From: UBA695 sp042691655
GTDB taxonomy: Bacteria; Verrucomicrobiota; Verrucomicrobiia; Chthoniobacterales; Chthoniobacteraceae
Direction: 5' to 3'
DNA: 64,000 nt
Assembly: GCA_042691655.1 (NCBI GenBank)
Contig: CP170506.1
Span: 1,364,001-1,428,000 of the forward strand
Shown here: one piece after another, positions 62,619 to 64,000 of the stretch
Numbering within the stretch: position 1 is the stretch's first letter
How the letters are laid out: each line of letters starts with the position of its first letter
Made by a program: the position numbers and the translations under genes
Notes under the pieces: model-generated
What the model saw: the letters and a program-made list of their open reading frames with translations, nothing else
What the model was told of the DNA's origin: nothing
The model's database searches: none

Positions 62619-63923
62619 ATGAATTCTTCTCCCCAAAAAAGCTACAGTCTTGGGAATCTGAAAAAACGGCTCTTCAATTCCCGTTTCTTCGCCATTTCGG
62701 CCCTTTTTCACGCCGTGCTGGTGATGCTCTCGGGTACAGCCGTCCTAATGAATCATTTGCCCGAACCCCCGGATTTCGTTTCGGGGGACGAGGGAGGCGG
62801 TTTTGTCGGAGCCGATCCCACGATTAACACGCCGCCTCCGCCGACCACGCAGCAGGTCTCCACGGACATCCCCAGCGCCAAGAACACGGCCACGCTCGAC
62901 GCCATCGTGGCGGCGAACCCGACGGTGCAAAGCTTTCAGCTTCCCACGATGGTGCCCGCGGCTCCCGTGATGCCGACCGAGGCCGCCAAAGCCCCGGCCT
63001 CGACGCCGCAGATTGCGCACGGCCCCCAGACGCTTTCCGCCGACCAGGCCAAGCGCATTGCCGCCTTCACCGGGGGATGGGCCAAGGGAACCAAAGGGGG
63101 CAGTCGCTGGAACGGCACCGGGTCGGTCAAAGACCGCGAATTTGAATTCACCGCCTACCTGGCGAAGTACGCCGGGGGCGACTGGGCCTCCACCAACACG
63201 ATCAAAGATGGCCAGATCGTCAAGGGCAGCCTGCCCAACCTGATCAGCTTCATCCAGAAGTTTTCCAAGGGGAAAATCAAAGCCGGTTCCGAGGCGGTAC
63301 CGCTTGATCTTTCCAAGTTTGACGAAGAGATTGCCGTGAAGAAACCGCCGTTCATCTTCTTTACCGGCCACCGCGATTTCGTCCTGACCGACAAAGAAGT
63401 GGAAAGCCTCCAGCGTTACGTGCAATCCGGCGGCTGCATCTGGGGCGATAGCTCGCTGCCCGGGCTGCGCTCCCGCTTTGACCTGGCCTTCCGCCGGGAA
63501 ATGCGCCGCGTGATCCCCGACGTGGATAAGGATTGGGAAGTCCTGAAACCCGACTACCCGCTTTTCACCAAGAACCCTTACTATGCAGAGGTCAAGCTCC
63601 CGCCCTCTGGGGTTAACAGCTATAAGGAACAGGTCTACGCGCTGCGTTTCGGCGGCGAAGTGGCCATCATCTACACGCCGAATGATTACGGCGACATGTG
63701 GAAACTGGCGCTGGACGACCAGATGAAGGTCGACACGACGCGCGTGGAGCGTAGCAGTGATCTGAAGTACTCCGATCTCTACATGTACCTGCGCACAGAG
63801 GTTTACTTCCGGGGGCTGGAGCTTCCCAAGCTGGTCGACTCGTACAAGTTTGGCACGAACGTCGTGGTTCACCTGCTTACCCGCTGGGAGGACCGCCTGA
63901 AGGCCGTGCCCACGGGGCTCTAA
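62619..63923 (+). CDS. DUF4159-domain membrane-anchored protein
   Basis: A 434-residue protein. One transmembrane segment lies near residues 22-44 (RFFAISALFHAVLVMLSGTAV). A Pro/Thr/Ala-rich, disordered region follows to about residue 155. The rest matches DUF4159, a periplasmic domain whose fold is related to class I glutamine amidotransferases (FTGHRDFVLTDKEVESLQRYVQSGGCIWGDSSLP). In Verrucomicrobia and Planctomycetes such genes usually sit with MoxR/VWA clusters; the neighbours downstream are outside the window. Function is unknown. Confidence 0.82.
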   Translation: MNSSPQKSYSLGNLKKRLFNSRFFAISALFHAVLVMLSGTAVLMNHLPEPPDFVSGDEGGGFVGADPTINTPPPPTTQQVSTDIPSAKNTATLDAIVAANPTVQSFQLPTMVPAAPVMPTEAAKAPASTPQIAHGPQTLSADQAKRIAAFTGGWAKGTKGGSRWNGTGSVKDREFEFTAYLAKYAGGDWASTNTIKDGQIVKGSLPNLISFIQKFSKGKIKAGSEAVPLDLSKFDEEIAVKKPPFIFFTGHRDFVLTDKEVESLQRYVQSGGCIWGDSSLPGLRSRFDLAFRREMRRVIPDVDKDWEVLKPDYPLFTKNPYYAEVKLPPSGVNSYKEQVYALRFGGEVAIIYTPNDYGDMWKLALDDQMKVDTTRVERSSDLKYSDLYMYLRTEVYFRGLELPKLVDSYKFGTNVVVHLLTRWEDRLKAVPTGL

Positions 63924-63942
63924 ACCTAAACGCAGCGATCTC

Positions 63943-64000
63943 CTACCACCCCAGGCGCAACTCCGCCGGGTCGGCCCCGTTCTCGCGAAGCTGGCGCAGG
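63943..64000 (-). CDS. C-terminal end of a minus-strand gene running out of the window
   Basis: The last 18 codons and a TAG stop (63943-63945) of an open minus-strand frame: LRQLRENGADPAELRLGW. Too short for a family assignment. It is convergent with the DUF4159 gene, 19 bases apart, which is why a gene is likely here. Confidence 0.5.
   Translation of the reverse strand, partial: LRQLRENGADPAELRLGW

Overview
The window comes from a GC-rich, Gram-negative, heterotrophic bacterium. It most resembles a Verrucomicrobiota (PVC group) genome. The evidence is lipid A genes including an lpxC-fabZ fusion, Kdo synthesis (kdsD), a bacterial SWIB-domain protein, an EF-P with an asparagine tip loop, a DUF4159 protein, verrucomicrobial-style pseudopilins and secreted polysaccharide-degrading enzymes. 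This assignment is inferred from gene content; no rRNA or tRNA gene was recognised in the window.

Layout. 1-4.2 kb (mostly minus strand): the 3'-truncated end of a GH43 glycosidase, nadB and panC (NAD and pantothenate synthesis), and a secreted hypothetical protein. 4.2-14.6 kb: glnS and gltX flanking a secreted S53 peptidase with its own promoter and terminator, a GT-C type membrane glycosyltransferase, then proC, a TPR protein, a D,D-carboxypeptidase and a bioF-like gene. 14.7-26.8 kb: one compact minus-strand respiratory operon, nuoB-C-D-I-H-J-K-L-M-M-N-A, with no nuoE, F or G, two consecutive nuoM genes and a NuoL with a lengthened C-terminal lateral-helix region. 27-35 kb: a membrane hypothetical, a large heparinase/alginate-lyase-like enzyme with a recently duplicated N-terminal module, and an RND efflux adaptor and pump. 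35-41 kb: SWIB and two very small proteins, an RluA-type pseudouridine synthase, an HExxH membrane protein, efp, kdsD, and a pseudopilin/GspF pair. 41-51 kb: hemL, a multi-PAS orphan histidine kinase, an AsmA-like protein, a lipid kinase, a peroxiredoxin, and lpxC-fabZ with lpxA. 51-64 kb: argH, a tagaturonate epimerase family gene, yebC-rho-queG, an FHA protein, carA, queE, a polyprenyl diphosphate synthase, a DUF4159 protein and the last codons of another minus-strand gene.

How the parts fit. Most genes are housekeeping: cofactor, amino acid and isoprenoid synthesis, translation, queuosine tRNA modification, outer-membrane lipid assembly and respiration. GH43, the heparinase-like protein, the uronate epimerase and the S53 peptidase point to growth on polysaccharides and proteins, with uronate use.

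Most notable observations. (1) The nuo operon reads as a complex I variant with a fourth pump subunit and without the NADH-oxidising module. The second NuoM lacks the lysine expected just before the PxHxW motif. (2) A composite intergenic repeat is present as two nearly full-length copies of about 0.4 kb in inverted orientation, 10 kb apart, plus at least three partial copies. It is built around long hairpins made of 8-9 bp CGCAAAGG-like units. (3) Rho carries about 310 residues of low-complexity N-terminal extension. (4) EF-P has Asn at the residue normally modified. (5) Many genes lack a visible Shine-Dalgarno sequence.
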